NCBI RefSeq assembly: GCF_009857135.1
Contig: NZ_CP047318.1
Span: forward strand, 3,534,001-3,598,000
Direction of reading: 5' to 3'
Origin: Streptomyces sp. HM190
GTDB taxonomy: Bacteria > Actinomycetota > Actinomycetes > Streptomycetales > Streptomycetaceae
DNA: 64,000 bases
The notes under the pieces were generated by a model. The model saw only the letters and a program-made list of their open reading frames with translations. It was not told where the DNA came from and did no database searches. Shown here in pieces: positions 43,829 through 52,296 of the stretch; positions within the stretch are counted from its first letter, which is position 1, and every line of letters starts with the position of its first letter. Position numbers and translations under genes: made by a program.

Positions 43829-45096
43829 ACCGACGTGTCGTCATCACCGGTATCGGGGTGGTCGCCCCCGGCGGCGTGGGCACCAAGGAGTTCTGGTCGC
43901 TGCTGACCGCCGGACGGACCGCCACCCGAGGCATCACCCTGTTCGACGCCTCGTCGTTCCGGTCCCGGATCGCCGCCGAGGCCGACTTCGACCCGCTGCT
44001 GCACGGCTTCACCCCCGAGGAGGCCGAACGCCTCGACCGGGCCGCCCAGTTCGCCCTCGTCAGCGCCGACGAGGCACTGCGCGACAGCGGCCTCGAACCC
44101 GACGGCCTCGACCCGCTGCGCACGGGTGTGACGCTGGGCAGCGCCGTCGGCTGCACGATGGGCCTGGACCGCGAGTACAACACCGTCAGCCGGGGCGGCT
44201 CCACCTGGCAGGTGGACCACACCCTCGCCGTACCGCACCTGTTCGACTACTTCGTGCCCAGCTCCATGGCGGCGGAGGTCGCCTGGCGGACCGGCGCGCA
44301 GGGCCCGGTCTCCATGGTCTCCACCGGCTGCACCTCGGGCCTGGACTCCATCGGGCACGCCGTCGAGCTGATCCGCGAGGGCAGCGCCGACGTGATGATC
44401 GCCGGCGCGACGGAGGCACCGATCTCCCCGATCACGGTGGCCTGCTTCGACGCCATCAAGGCCACCTCGCCCCGCAACGACGACCCCGGCACCGCCTCGC
44501 GCCCGTTCGACGCCTCCCGCAACGGCTTCGTGCTCGGCGAGGGCTCGGCGGTGCTGATCCTGGAGGAGTTCGAGGCCGCCCGCCGCCGCGGCGCCCACGT
44601 CTACGCCCAGATCGCGGGCTTCGCCACCCGCTGCAACGCGTATCACATGACCGGCCTGACCAAGGACGGCACGGAGATGGCCGAGGCGATCCGGGTGGCC
44701 CTCGACGAGGCCCGCCTCGACCCCACGGCCGTCGACTACGTCAACGCGCACGGCTCCGGCACCAAGCAGAACGACCGCCACGAGACGGCGGCGTTCAAGC
44801 GCAGCCTCGGCAGCCACGCCTACGAGGTGCCGGTCAGCTCCATCAAGTCGATGGTCGGGCACTCCCTGGGCGCCATCGGCTCCCTGGAGGTCGCCGCGAG
44901 CGCCCTGGCGATCGAGCACAACACGGTGCCGCCCACCGCCAACCTGCACACCCCCGACCCCGCCTGCGACCTGGACTACACCCCGCTGACCGCCCGCGAG
45001 CAGCGCACCGACACCGTGCTCAGCGTGGGCAGCGGTTTCGGCGGCTTCCAGAGCGCGATGATCCTGACCCGCCCGCGCACGGGAGAGGCAGCATGA
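43825..45096 (+). CDS. Type II PKS ketosynthase alpha subunit (minimal PKS)
   Basis: A 423-residue KSalpha with the aromatic-PKS active site STGCTSGLDS (Cys169), His in VNAHGSGT and His in GHSLGAIGS. It condenses malonyl-ACP units on the KS-CLF heterodimer. Adjacent genes are CLF (4-nt overlap) and ACP, the classic minimal PKS order. Close similarity in length and motifs to ActI-ORF1-type enzymes, with the ActIII, ActVII, ActIV and ActVI-type partners, suggests an octaketide. Start ATG 43825 overlaps a five-codon minigene. Confidence 0.98.
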   Translation: MNRRVVITGIGVVAPGGVGTKEFWSLLTAGRTATRGITLFDASSFRSRIAAEADFDPLLHGFTPEEAERLDRAAQFALVSADEALRDSGLEPDGLDPLRTGVTLGSAVGCTMGLDREYNTVSRGGSTWQVDHTLAVPHLFDYFVPSSMAAEVAWRTGAQGPVSMVSTGCTSGLDSIGHAVELIREGSADVMIAGATEAPISPITVACFDAIKATSPRNDDPGTASRPFDASRNGFVLGEGSAVLILEEFEAARRRGAHVYAQIAGFATRCNAYHMTGLTKDGTEMAEAIRVALDEARLDPTAVDYVNAHGSGTKQNDRHETAAFKRSLGSHAYEVPVSSIKSMVGHSLGAIGSLEVAASALAIEHNTVPPTANLHTPDPACDLDYTPLTAREQRTDTVLSVGSGFGGFQSAMILTRPRTGEAA

Positions 45097-46361
45097 CCAC
45101 CCAGACCCTCGACCGCTCCGCCACCGCCACCGCCACGGACGGCCCCTCCCCGGTCACCCCCGTGGTCACCGGCCTCGGTGTGACCGCGCCCAACGGCCTG
45201 GGCACCGAGTCCTGGTGGGCCGCGACCCTGCGCGGCGAGAGCGGCATCCGGCCCGTCACCCGCTTCGACGCCGGCCAGTACCCGGCGAAGCTGGCCGGTG
45301 AGGTGCCCGGCTTCGACCCGGCGGAGCACGTCTCCAGCCGGCTGCTCCCGCAGACCGACCACATGACGCGGCTGGCGCTCGCCGCCGCCGCGGAGGCCCT
45401 CGCCGACGCCGGTATCGACGCCGCGGAGCTGCCCGACTTCTCCGCGGGTGTCGTCACCGCAGCCTCGGCGGGCGGCTTCGAGTTCGGGCAGCGGGAGCTG
45501 CAGGCCCTGTGGAGCAAGGGCGGCCACCACGTCAGCGCCTACCAGTCGTTCGCCTGGTTCTACGCCGTCAACACCGGCCAGATCTCCATCCGGCACGGGC
45601 TGCGCGGCCCCAGCGGGGTACTGGTCACCGAGCAGGCGGGCGGCCTCGACGCCGTCGCCCAGGCCCGCAGGCAGCTGCGCAAGGGCGTTCCGGTACTGCT
45701 CACCGGCGGTGTGGACTCCTCGCTGTGCCCGTGGGGGTGGGCGGCGCACCTGGCGGGCGGCGAGCTGAGCACCGTCGAGGACGCGGCCCGCGCGTACCTG
45801 CCGTTCTCCGCCGACGCGTGCGGCCATGTCGCCGGTGAGGGCGGCGCGCTGCTGGTCCTGGAGGACGCGGCCGCGGCCCGCGCGCGCGGTGCCACCGGGT
45901 ACGGCACGGTCGCCGGGTACGCGGCGACCTTCGACCCGCCGCGCGGCAAGGGCGCCCCGCGGCTGGACGCGGCCGCCGAACTGGCCCTGGCCGACGCGGG
46001 GCTGGCCGCCGCCGACGTGGACGTGGTGTTCGCGGACGCGGCGGGCCGCCGGGACGCCGACCGGGCCGAGGCCGAGGCCCTGGCCGCGCTGTTCGGCGGG
46101 CGGGGCGTGCCGGTGACCGCCCCGAAGACCATGACGGGGCGGCTGGCGGCGGGCGGTGCCTCGCTGGACCTGGCGGCGGCGCTGCTGGCGCTGCGGGACC
46201 AGGTGATCCCGCCGACGGTCAACGTGGCGGAGCCCGCCGACGACTGCCCCGTGGACCTGGTCACCGGCGAGGCCCGCCCGGCGGCGCTGCGCACCGCACT
46301 GGTGCTGGCGCGCGGCCGGGGCGGCTTCAACGCGGCGATGGTGGTGCGCGCCGCCGGCTGA
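45093..46361 (+). CDS. Type II PKS chain length factor (KSbeta)
   Basis: A 422-residue ketosynthase homologue in which the active-site Cys is replaced by Gln181 (LVTEQAGGLD), the decarboxylating CLF signature. It pairs with KSalpha, generates the acetyl primer from malonyl-ACP and sets chain length. An N-terminal extension of about 20 Thr/Ala residues precedes the fold. It overlaps KSalpha by 4 nt. Chain length (C16 expected) would have to be judged from gate residues by alignment. Confidence 0.97.
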   Translation: MTTQTLDRSATATATDGPSPVTPVVTGLGVTAPNGLGTESWWAATLRGESGIRPVTRFDAGQYPAKLAGEVPGFDPAEHVSSRLLPQTDHMTRLALAAAAEALADAGIDAAELPDFSAGVVTAASAGGFEFGQRELQALWSKGGHHVSAYQSFAWFYAVNTGQISIRHGLRGPSGVLVTEQAGGLDAVAQARRQLRKGVPVLLTGGVDSSLCPWGWAAHLAGGELSTVEDAARAYLPFSADACGHVAGEGGALLVLEDAAAARARGATGYGTVAGYAATFDPPRGKGAPRLDAAAELALADAGLAAADVDVVFADAAGRRDADRAEAEALAALFGGRGVPVTAPKTMTGRLAAGGASLDLAAALLALRDQVIPPTVNVAEPADDCPVDLVTGEARPAALRTALVLARGRGGFNAAMVVRAAG

Positions 46362-46439
46362 CCCGTCCCCCGTACCCCTCACTCCCCTGTTGTCCTCCGC
46401 AGATCCCTGGAACCGCAAGAGACCGAGAGGAAGTTCCCC

Positions 46440-46703
46440 ATGCCCGCACTCACCATCACCGAGCTGACCGACCTGCTGCGCGAGTGCGCCGGTGAGGCCG
46501 AGGCGGTGAACCTCGACGGCGACGTGCTGGACGTCCCGTTCGAGGTCCTCGGCTACGACTCGCTGGCCGTCCTGCAGACCACGGGCCGCATCGAGCGCGA
46601 CTACGACGTGACCCTGGACGAGGACGCCGTCACGGACGCCGAGACGCCCCGCCAGTACCTGGAGCTGGTCAACGAGGCGATCTCCGTCAAGAGCGCCGCC
46701 TGA
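46440..46703 (+). CDS. Type II PKS acyl carrier protein
   Basis: An 87-residue acidic carrier protein with the phosphopantetheine Ser41 in LGYDSLAVLQ. Length and motif are those of aromatic PKS ACPs. ATG 46440 follows GAGAGGAAG. It ends the aminotransferase-PKS operon: two hairpins follow, so the downstream cupin operon is a separate transcript. The Sfp-type PPTase encoded at 15.1 kb should activate it. Confidence 0.97.
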   Translation: MPALTITELTDLLRECAGEAEAVNLDGDVLDVPFEVLGYDSLAVLQTTGRIERDYDVTLDEDAVTDAETPRQYLELVNEAISVKSAA

Positions 46704-46711
46704 TCCGCGGG

Positions 46712-46824
46712 CGGCCCCCGGGACAGCTCCCGGGGAGCCGTCCCTTCGCCTGCCGCACCCGTTCCGCAACCGTTCCGCACCCCTTTTCGGGCCCGTGCCC
46801 GGCCGAGCGCCGGGCACGGGCCCG
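46712..46824 (+). terminator. Two consecutive hairpin terminators after ACP
   Basis: The first hairpin (46712-46740) pairs CGGCCCCCGGGA with TCCCGGGGAGCCG around CAGC. The second (46788-46824) pairs CGGGCCCGTGCCCGG with CCGGGCACGGGCCCG perfectly. They separate the PKS operon from the accessory operon. Confidence 0.8.
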
Positions 46825-47090
46825 ACGTGCGCTTTCCCGGCTAAATGACAGAAAACCCACCCTATGCGCGAGAACCGGAAGGAATCACACCGGGAGGGAT
46901 GCGGGACCGCAACCGGACAGGCTCGGCACAGACCCACCCCTGAGGAGAGGAGGGACCCCGTGTCCGCGACGAAGGCCGTCCGGGTCCTCGGCCCCGCCGT
47001 CCCGCTGCTCGGCGAGCGGGCGCGGGGCCGGGACCTGGCGGCCCGTCCGCTCGGCACGGCGGCGTCGCGCCGCTCCCGCCGCCGCCCACC

Positions 47091-47390
47091 GAGCTGTTCG
47101 AGGGGCTCCCCCAGCGGGTCACGACCGCGAATCTAACGGCCTGCGGCTATCTGTGCCTGGTGGGCGCGGTGTTCGCCCACGCCGTGCGGTTCCGCGGTGT
47201 GGAGCGGCTGCCCGCCGTGGTCACGTCCGTGCTGGGCCTGTTCAGCCCGGTCGTCGCCACGCTGCTCGGCCCGGTGGTGCTCGGTCAGGGCCTCACCCCG
47301 CCGCAGCTCGCCGGAGCCGCCGCCGTCCCGGCCGGGATCGTCCTCGCCCGGCTCCCCGCCCCCCGTCCCGCACGACCCCAGCGAAAGGAA
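47091..47390 (+). pseudogene. C-terminal remnant of an EamA/DMT-family transporter
   Basis: In the frame of 47160, ELFEGLPQRVTTANL, then HAVRFRGVERLPAVVTSVLGL and SPVVATLLGPVVLGQGLTP match the last three helices of EamA-type (RhaT-like) exporters. The seven N-terminal helices are absent. A GTG at 46961 with AGGAGAGGAGGG begins a different frame that does not lead into it. The remnant has no stop before the cupin gene and runs into it in another frame. I infer a deleted exporter gene; the GGAGAGGAGGG region may now act only as leader for the cupin operon. Confidence 0.65.
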
Positions 47391-47394
47391 AGCC

Positions 47395-48189
47395 ATGAGC
47401 ACCGCAACCGTCCAGGGCGCCGTCATCAGGTCCGGCGAACTGGAGTTCCGTCAGCTTGACGGCTGCCGGGTCGCGACAGCGGTCGGTCCGCACCTCGGGG
47501 CGCGGATCGTGCGGCTCGACGTGGTCCGGGTGCCCAGCGGTGCCGTGTGGCGGCCGCAGTCCTCGGCGCACGAGGAGAACGTCGTGGTCGTCTTCGCGGG
47601 CTCCGGTTCCGCCGCCTCCGGCGCCGCCCGCAGGCGCGTCAGCCGCGCCGACACGGTGTACACGCCGACCGGCGACCTGTACGAGCTGAGCGCCGACGCC
47701 GGCATGGACCTCACGGCCTACGTGTGGAACACCACGCTGCGCCCGGACCGCGCCCCCGGCACCGAGCCCCGCCGCTTCTCCCGGCTGTGGAACGAGGAGA
47801 CCCAGCTGAAGGGCTTCACCGGCACCGGCCGGGCGGAGGCCTCCGCCCGGACCGCCACCATGAACTTCCTCTTCTGGCCGGGCACCGGCTCCCCGCAGCT
47901 GTGCCTGCACTGCGGCTTCATGCAGCCCGGCGAGTACTTCAACGTCCACGTCCACCCCGAGAGCGAGGAGGCGTTCATCGCCTTCGAGGGCCGGGGTCAG
48001 CTCCACCTCGACGGCCAGTGGTACGACGCCGAGCCCGGCGACGTGCTCTACGCGCCCCCCGGTGTGCCGCACGGCACCCGGCACCCCGACGAGGACCCCG
48101 CCGCTCCGCGCTTCGCCACGTGCGGTGGCCCCACTCCGTTCGATCCGGTGCTCTACCAGCGCGCCGGCGTCCCGACAAAGGTCCGGTGA
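47395..48189 (+). CDS. Bicupin protein
   Basis: A 264-residue protein with two cupin domains (about 10-115 and 130-255). The C-terminal cupin has an intact metal site: VHVHPESEE (His, His, Glu) and the later His in PPGVPHGTRH. The N-terminal one lacks a clear His pair (SSAHEENVVVV). Cupins of this type are dioxygenases, isomerases or decarboxylases. ATG 47395 follows GAAAGGAAAG. It is the first complete gene of the accessory operon, 9 nt before the amidotransferase gene. Its substrate is unknown; oxidative ring opening or isomerisation are possible. Confidence 0.8.
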   Translation: MSTATVQGAVIRSGELEFRQLDGCRVATAVGPHLGARIVRLDVVRVPSGAVWRPQSSAHEENVVVVFAGSGSAASGAARRRVSRADTVYTPTGDLYELSADAGMDLTAYVWNTTLRPDRAPGTEPRRFSRLWNEETQLKGFTGTGRAEASARTATMNFLFWPGTGSPQLCLHCGFMQPGEYFNVHVHPESEEAFIAFEGRGQLHLDGQWYDAEPGDVLYAPPGVPHGTRHPDEDPAAPRFATCGGPTPFDPVLYQRAGVPTKVR

Positions 48190-48198
48190 TCTTCAGAC

Positions 48199-50013
48199 AT
48201 GTGCAGGATATTCGGCCACTTCGACGCCCTGGCCACACCGCACGAGCTGCGGTCCGTGGCGGCGGCCCAGCGGCACGGCGGCCCCGACGCGCAGACCCAC
48301 GCGTACGGCGCGGGCTGGGCGCTGGGCAACAACCGGCTCGCGATCATGGATCTCGACGGCGGCGACCAGCCGTACACCCTCGGCGAGGACATCGTCGTCG
48401 TCTTCAACGGCGAGATCTACAACCACGACGAGCTGCGGCAGAAGCTCTCCGCCCGGGGCCACACCTTCAGGGACACCTGCGACGGTTCGGTCATCCCGGC
48501 CCTGTACGCGGAGTACGGGGCGGCCTTCCCCGAGTACCTCGACGGCATGTACTCGGTGGCCGTCGTCGACCTGCGCGGTGAGCCGACGCTCTACCTCGCC
48601 ACCGACGAGGTCGGCATGAAGCCGCTGTACTACCACTGGGACGCGGCCCGGCGGCACCTGTACTTCGCGTCCGAGCTGCCCGCCCTGCTGTCCTTCCGCA
48701 ACGTGGGGGCCCCCCCGGCGGAGGCCGGCCTCGACGCCTACCTGGCGACGAAGACGCCGTTCGGCGAGAAGACCATGTTCGAGGGCGTCAAGGTGCTCCC
48801 GCCGGCCGCGACCGTCCGGGTCACCCGCGCCGGCGGCATGCACGTCACCGTCCGCCCCACCAACGGTGCCCGCGCCCCGCACTGCGCCGAGGCGGAGGCC
48901 GCCGCGCACGTGCGGTCGCTGCTGCGCACCGAGGTGCACCGGCTCACCGAGGCCGACGTACCCGTCTCCGCGATCACCAGCGGCGGCCTGGACTCCAGCC
49001 TCGTCACGGTGCTGGCCGCGGAGAAGGTGCGCGACCTGCACTCCTTCAACATCGCGTACACCGGCACCTGGCCGTCGGACGAGCGGGCGTTCGCCCGGGA
49101 GGTCGCCGAGCGGGCCGGTACGACCCACCACCAGGTGGAGATCGACCCGGCCACGTTCCCCTCGCTGCTGGCCGACGTCGTCTGGCACCTCGGGCAGCCC
49201 AACGCCGACCCGATCACCCTGTCCACGTACGCCCTGTTCGGCGCCGTCCGCGACGCCGGGTTCAAGGTGGCCATCACCGGTGACGCGGCCGACGAGCTGT
49301 TCGGCGGCTACGACCGGCTGAAGAAGGCCATGGACGCCCCGTTCGGCACGGACTGGGTGCCGGACTACGTGGAGGCCCTCGCCGCCGTCCCGAGGAACCT
49401 CCGGGAGAGCCTGTACTCCTCGGAGTACCTGGGCTTCGTCACAGCCAACGGCTCCGCCGCCGAGGAGATCACCGAGCGGCTGCGCGCCTCCACCGCCGAC
49501 CGGATGACCACGCTCACCGAGTTCGAGATCGGCGAGCGGCTGCCCGCCTACCACCTGCGCCGCGTCGACCACCTGTCGATGTCGGCCTCGGTCGAGGTGC
49601 GGCTGCCGTTCTGCCAGCCGAGCGTCGTCCGCTACGCCCGCTCGCTGAAGGCCGACCTCAAGATCGACGGCACCCGCCGCAAGAAGGTCCTGTACGCGGC
49701 CGCCGACGGTCTGCTGCCGGAGTCGGTCCTCAACCGTCCGAAGCAGCCGTTCACCCTGCCCATCACGGCCATGCTCCAGCCCGGCCAGGCGCTGTTCGAC
49801 CACGCCCGCGACCTGCTGGCCGAGGACCGGCTGCGCCGCGGCGGCAAGCTGAACCCGCGCACGGTGGAGGAGTTGTTCCGCGTCCAGGCGGAGTCCCCGA
49901 ACGACCGGGCCTCGCTGGCGATCTGGTCGCTGATGGTGCACGAGCTGTGGCTGGACCAGTTCTGCTCGCCCGCCGGCACGGTCGCCGGGAGCCTCCCGGG
50001 GGTGACGGTGTGA
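48199..50013 (+). CDS. Asparagine-synthetase-like glutamine amidotransferase
   Basis: A 604-residue AsnB-family protein. The N-terminal class II glutaminase domain has the nucleophile Cys2 (MCRIFG), RHGGPD, NNRLAIMDL and FNGEIYN. The C-terminal synthetase domain has the PP-loop SGGLDSS at 261-267 and TGDAADELFGGYDR. All catalytic parts are intact, so it should adenylate a carboxylate and amidate it with glutamine-derived ammonia. In type II clusters relatives such as OxyD and FdmV form amides. Here it probably makes an amide on the polyketide acid or on a small acid built by the neighbours. GTGA overlap with the PrpF-like gene. Confidence 0.93.
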   Translation: MCRIFGHFDALATPHELRSVAAAQRHGGPDAQTHAYGAGWALGNNRLAIMDLDGGDQPYTLGEDIVVVFNGEIYNHDELRQKLSARGHTFRDTCDGSVIPALYAEYGAAFPEYLDGMYSVAVVDLRGEPTLYLATDEVGMKPLYYHWDAARRHLYFASELPALLSFRNVGAPPAEAGLDAYLATKTPFGEKTMFEGVKVLPPAATVRVTRAGGMHVTVRPTNGARAPHCAEAEAAAHVRSLLRTEVHRLTEADVPVSAITSGGLDSSLVTVLAAEKVRDLHSFNIAYTGTWPSDERAFAREVAERAGTTHHQVEIDPATFPSLLADVVWHLGQPNADPITLSTYALFGAVRDAGFKVAITGDAADELFGGYDRLKKAMDAPFGTDWVPDYVEALAAVPRNLRESLYSSEYLGFVTANGSAAEEITERLRASTADRMTTLTEFEIGERLPAYHLRRVDHLSMSASVEVRLPFCQPSVVRYARSLKADLKIDGTRRKKVLYAAADGLLPESVLNRPKQPFTLPITAMLQPGQALFDHARDLLAEDRLRRGGKLNPRTVEELFRVQAESPNDRASLAIWSLMVHELWLDQFCSPAGTVAGSLPGVTV

Positions 50014-51059
50014 TCGGCTACATCGCACGGGCCGTCGGCGCCCCGACCCCGACCCTGGTGCTGGACCACCGCCAGCTGCCGCGGGACGAGGAGCGGCTCA
50101 CCCCGGTGCTCACCCGCATCCGGGAGTGGCTGGAGGCCAACGGCCGCGGCGACATCCTCAAGTTCGCGCTCGTCGAGCCGTCCGCACACCCCATGTTCGA
50201 CCTGGACTACCGGTTCGTGCAGGGGCTGACCGGGGGCGTCGACCGGTTCGACTTCAAGGGCAGTTGCGGGCACTCCATCCTCGCCTCGGTGGTCGCCGCC
50301 GACGGCCAGGCGTGGCTGCCCAAGCTCGCCCCCGGCGGCCGGGTCCGGGTCCGGGTCGTCAACAACGGCGACCACGTGGTGTGCGAGGTGGACGAGGCGC
50401 GCCGCCGCAGCGGCAGCTTCACCGTGCACTTCCTCCAGGACGCCGGGGCCCGCCTCGACGAACTGCTGCTGACGGGCAGCCCGGTGGACCAGCTGATCAC
50501 CGGGACGGGTGTGCAGGAGGCGTCCCTGGTCTCCATGGGCAACCCGTATGTGTTCGTGGACGCCGAGGAGCTGGGCCTGAACAGCGTGGACGAGCTGTTC
50601 GGGGCGGGCGACGACGTGTACGCGCGGATGCTGGAGATCCGCAGGGCCGCCTGCGAGCTGCTCAAGTGGCCCACCGACGGGGTCTTCCCGAAGATCGCGG
50701 CCGTCGGCCAGTACACCGAGGGCCGGCTGGCCGTGCGGGCCATCTCGGTGCCCAAGTGGCACCCCAGCATCGCGCTGACCGGCACCACCTGCCTGGCCGC
50801 CGCCTCCAGCATCCCGGGCACCGTCCCCGAGCAGCTGGCCCGCCGGGCCGGGCTGGCGCGCGGGGTCATCGAGATCGACACCCCGGGCGGCAGCACGGCC
50901 GCCGCGGCGTCGGTGGCGGGACGCGGCGACGGCGCCGACACCCTGCACTGGGTCAGCGTCAGCCGCAAGCTCGCCCAGCTCGACGAGCCGGCGTGCATCG
51001 CCTCGCTCAAGAACTACGACTACAAGGAGGAACCGGCATGGCTCCCGCTGGCGGTCTGA
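50010..51059 (+). CDS. PrpF-family (2-methylaconitate cis-trans isomerase-like) protein
   Basis: A 349-residue protein of the DapF-like fold, PrpF branch. Family marks are DLDYRFVQG, the KGSCGHSILASV segment (catalytic Cys position), SMGNPYVFVDAEELGL, FPKIAAVG and TTCLAAASSIPGT. PrpF moves double bonds in unsaturated di- and tricarboxylic acids such as methylaconitate. GTG 50010 overlaps the amidotransferase stop and the 3' end overlaps the next start by 22 nt. I know of no PrpF protein in a benzoisochromanequinone pathway; it suggests isomerisation of an alkene in a dicarboxylate-like substrate. Confidence 0.85.
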   Translation: MIGYIARAVGAPTPTLVLDHRQLPRDEERLTPVLTRIREWLEANGRGDILKFALVEPSAHPMFDLDYRFVQGLTGGVDRFDFKGSCGHSILASVVAADGQAWLPKLAPGGRVRVRVVNNGDHVVCEVDEARRRSGSFTVHFLQDAGARLDELLLTGSPVDQLITGTGVQEASLVSMGNPYVFVDAEELGLNSVDELFGAGDDVYARMLEIRRAACELLKWPTDGVFPKIAAVGQYTEGRLAVRAISVPKWHPSIALTGTTCLAAASSIPGTVPEQLARRAGLARGVIEIDTPGGSTAAAASVAGRGDGADTLHWVSVSRKLAQLDEPACIASLKNYDYKEEPAWLPLAV

Positions 51060-52204
51060 CCCTCACTCAGGCGGGCACCGGGGCCGCGACCCGCGCCGAA
51101 CTCGCCGAACGGTACGCGCACCTCACCGAGGTGCTGCACCGGCACGCGCAGAGCGCGGACACGGCCGCCGCACTCCCCGAGGAGGTCTTCGCCGCCCTGC
51201 GCGCCTCGGGGATCCTCGGCGCGGCCGTCGCCGTCGAGTACGGCGGCCAGGGCGGCGACTCGCTGCTCACCAACCGGCTGATCGAACTGACCGCCGCCGC
51301 GGACCCGTCGGTCGCGATCATCCTGTTCCAGCACTACGCCGTCAGCTCCCGCATCAGCGAGTGGGGCAGCGAGGCCCAGAAGGAGCGCTACCTGCCGCGG
51401 CTGGCGAGCGGCGAGTGGATCGCCGCCTCCGCGTGGAGCGAGTCCGGTTCGGGCGCCGACAAGCGCAACCTCGCCACGAAGGCGCGGCGCACCCAGGGCG
51501 GCGGCTGGCTGCTGGAGGGCGCCAAGGCGTTCACCACGGGAGCGGGCCTGGCCGACGTGTACCTGGTGCTGGCCCAGACGTCGGCGCCGACCGACGGCGT
51601 CGCCAGCACCTACGGCAGCGACGGCCAGACGTTCTTCCTCATCGAGGCGGGCAACCCGGGCCTGTTCGCCAACACCGGCATGGACCTGGTCGGCATGCGC
51701 TCCTCCGCGACCGGTTTCGTCGAGCTGACGGCCTGCGCGGCCGACGACTCGGCGGTGCTCGGCCCGGTGGGTGCGGCGGTCCGGATCATCGCCGGGGTCC
51801 GGGAGTCCGGTGCCACGCTGGGCGCCGTCTCGGCGGGGATCGCCGCCGCCGCGTACCGGACGGCGTTCACCCACGCGCGGCGCCGCGGCCTGAAGGACCA
51901 GCAGGCGGTGCGCCACCGGCTGGTGGACCTCGCCGCGCAGGTCGAGGCCGCCCGTTCCCTGGTCGACGCGTCGGCCCGCCGGGACTCGGCGGAACCGGGC
52001 AACACCACCCTCTACAGCAAGATCCTCTGCTCGCGGATCTCGGAGGAGGTCGTGCAGGAGGCGCTGCGCCTGCTGGGGAGCGCCGGCTATCTGCACGACC
52101 ACCCGCTGAACAAGCTGGCCCGCGACGCCCGCGCGGTCGGGCTGATGGGCCCGACGAACGACCTGGCCCGGGAGCTGGTCAGCGCACCCTGGACCGCCGC
52201 CTGA
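51038..52204 (+). CDS. Acyl-CoA-dehydrogenase-fold flavoprotein lacking the catalytic Glu
   Basis: A 388-residue protein with the normal length and order of acyl-CoA dehydrogenases: GGQGGDSLLTNRLIELTAAADPS, ASAWSESGSGADKRNLATKA (FAD region) and RISEEVVQEALRLLGSAGYL. In true dehydrogenases the C-terminal motif is (Y/H)EGTNE with the catalytic Glu; here it is LMGPTND. Relatives without that Glu are often N- or C-oxygenases, or dehydrogenases of unusual substrates (DszC/NcnH-like). AAGGAGG precedes ATG 51038. Flavin could be supplied by the flavin reductase encoded two genes downstream. Confidence 0.83.
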   Translation: MAPAGGLTLTQAGTGAATRAELAERYAHLTEVLHRHAQSADTAAALPEEVFAALRASGILGAAVAVEYGGQGGDSLLTNRLIELTAAADPSVAIILFQHYAVSSRISEWGSEAQKERYLPRLASGEWIAASAWSESGSGADKRNLATKARRTQGGGWLLEGAKAFTTGAGLADVYLVLAQTSAPTDGVASTYGSDGQTFFLIEAGNPGLFANTGMDLVGMRSSATGFVELTACAADDSAVLGPVGAAVRIIAGVRESGATLGAVSAGIAAAAYRTAFTHARRRGLKDQQAVRHRLVDLAAQVEAARSLVDASARRDSAEPGNTTLYSKILCSRISEEVVQEALRLLGSAGYLHDHPLNKLARDARAVGLMGPTNDLARELVSAPWTAA

Positions 52205-52296
52205 GCGCCCCCTGGACCGCCGCCTGGGCGCAGCCTGAGCGCCGCCGCGGCACCACCTCGTCCACCGTCCCGCCCACCCAACGACCCGGAGGACCT

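Noticed and set aside
50010..51059. Reading the 349-residue protein as a ketosynthase III or acyltransferase for a starter unit
   Set aside because: The motifs (GNPYVFVDAEELGL, FPKIAAVG, TTCLAAASSIPGT) fit the PrpF/DapF-like fold; no KAS III Cys-His-Asn arrangement is present.
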